Positions 6,219 to 6,322 of a DNA stretch of 6,322 bases are shown here, one piece after another. The stretch spans positions 1 through 6,322 of the forward strand of contig DJDY01000161.1 of NCBI GenBank assembly GCA_002435585.1, written 5' to 3'. The DNA comes from Lachnospira sp. UBA5912. Its GTDB lineage: Bacteria > Bacillota > Clostridia > Lachnospirales > Lachnospiraceae. The notes beneath the pieces were generated by a model. It was not told where the DNA came from. It ran no database searches and saw nothing but the letters and a program-made list of their open reading frames with translations. Position 1 is the first letter of the stretch, and each line of letters starts with the position of its first letter. Both the position numbers and the translations under genes were made by a program.

Positions 6219-6322
6219 TTATAAGTCTCGTGTCTGGAACTTTCTATAGTAGACCTTTAATGAATCCTTCGATACTTTTATCTTTTTAAGCTGGATGCCT
6301 CCCATAAGAAACTCCTGAGGAA
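6219..6322 (-). CDS. C-terminal end of an unrecognised basic protein (cut by the window edge)
   Basis: An open frame enters from the right edge and runs 33 codons to a TAA at 6219-6221. It reads PQEFLMGGIQLKKIKVSK and then continues to a tail ending KFQTRDL. It is lysine-rich and shows no motif I recognise. Support for it being coding comes from the open frame reaching the edge and the intrinsic terminator just downstream of its stop; the other two minus-strand frames close within a few codons. Function cannot be assigned from this fragment. Confidence 0.6.
   Translation of the reverse strand, partial: PQEFLMGGIQLKKIKVSKDSLKVYYRKFQTRDL

Noticed and set aside
1..6322. CRISPR array, tRNA, insertion sequence or toxin-antitoxin pair
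   Set aside because: No regularly spaced repeats, cloverleaf, transposase motif or paired small genes were seen on either strand.

Overview
The window is AT-rich (roughly one third G+C by eye). Every gene I can support lies on the minus strand, so transcription runs from high to low coordinates. A flagellin-methylase-type gene, a clostridial-type YolD protein, a UvrX-type Y-family polymerase, heavy ATA/AGA codon use and GAGG-type ribosome sites together suggest a motile, low-GC Lachnospiraceae-like Firmicute (Lachnospira/Roseburia/Butyrivibrio neighbourhood). That placement is an inference from family resemblance, not a database result.

In transcription order: (1) the last 33 codons of an unrecognised basic protein (6219 to the right edge), followed by an intrinsic terminator (6149-6191). 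(2) A 180-base gap that includes an inverted repeat, then a complete ABC-F ATPase (4482-6038). (3) A 97-base gap, then glutamate racemase murI (3599-4387). (4) After 70 bases, a Y-family translesion polymerase (1999-3528). After 94 bases comes a YolD-like protein (1443-1904), and one base after its stop comes a FliB-type cysteine-cluster protein (254-1441). (5) After a 99-base gap comes the N-terminal part of a response-regulator receiver domain (1-154), cut by the left edge.

The polymerase and YolD-like pair is a known Gram-positive association thought to concern DNA damage tolerance. The less expected member is the FliB-type protein, which is coupled to yolD with only one base between stop and start. 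The polymerase, yolD and fliB genes also share a distinctive translation-initiation leader (GAAATGAGGA exactly five bases before ATG, with an in-frame ATG inside it). The other three starts in the window lack it. This argues that the three genes form a unit, and it is the most interesting feature here.

No tRNA, rRNA, CRISPR array, insertion sequence or attachment site was seen. No gap between genes exceeds 180 bases. No clear LexA/DinR box was seen upstream of the polymerase.
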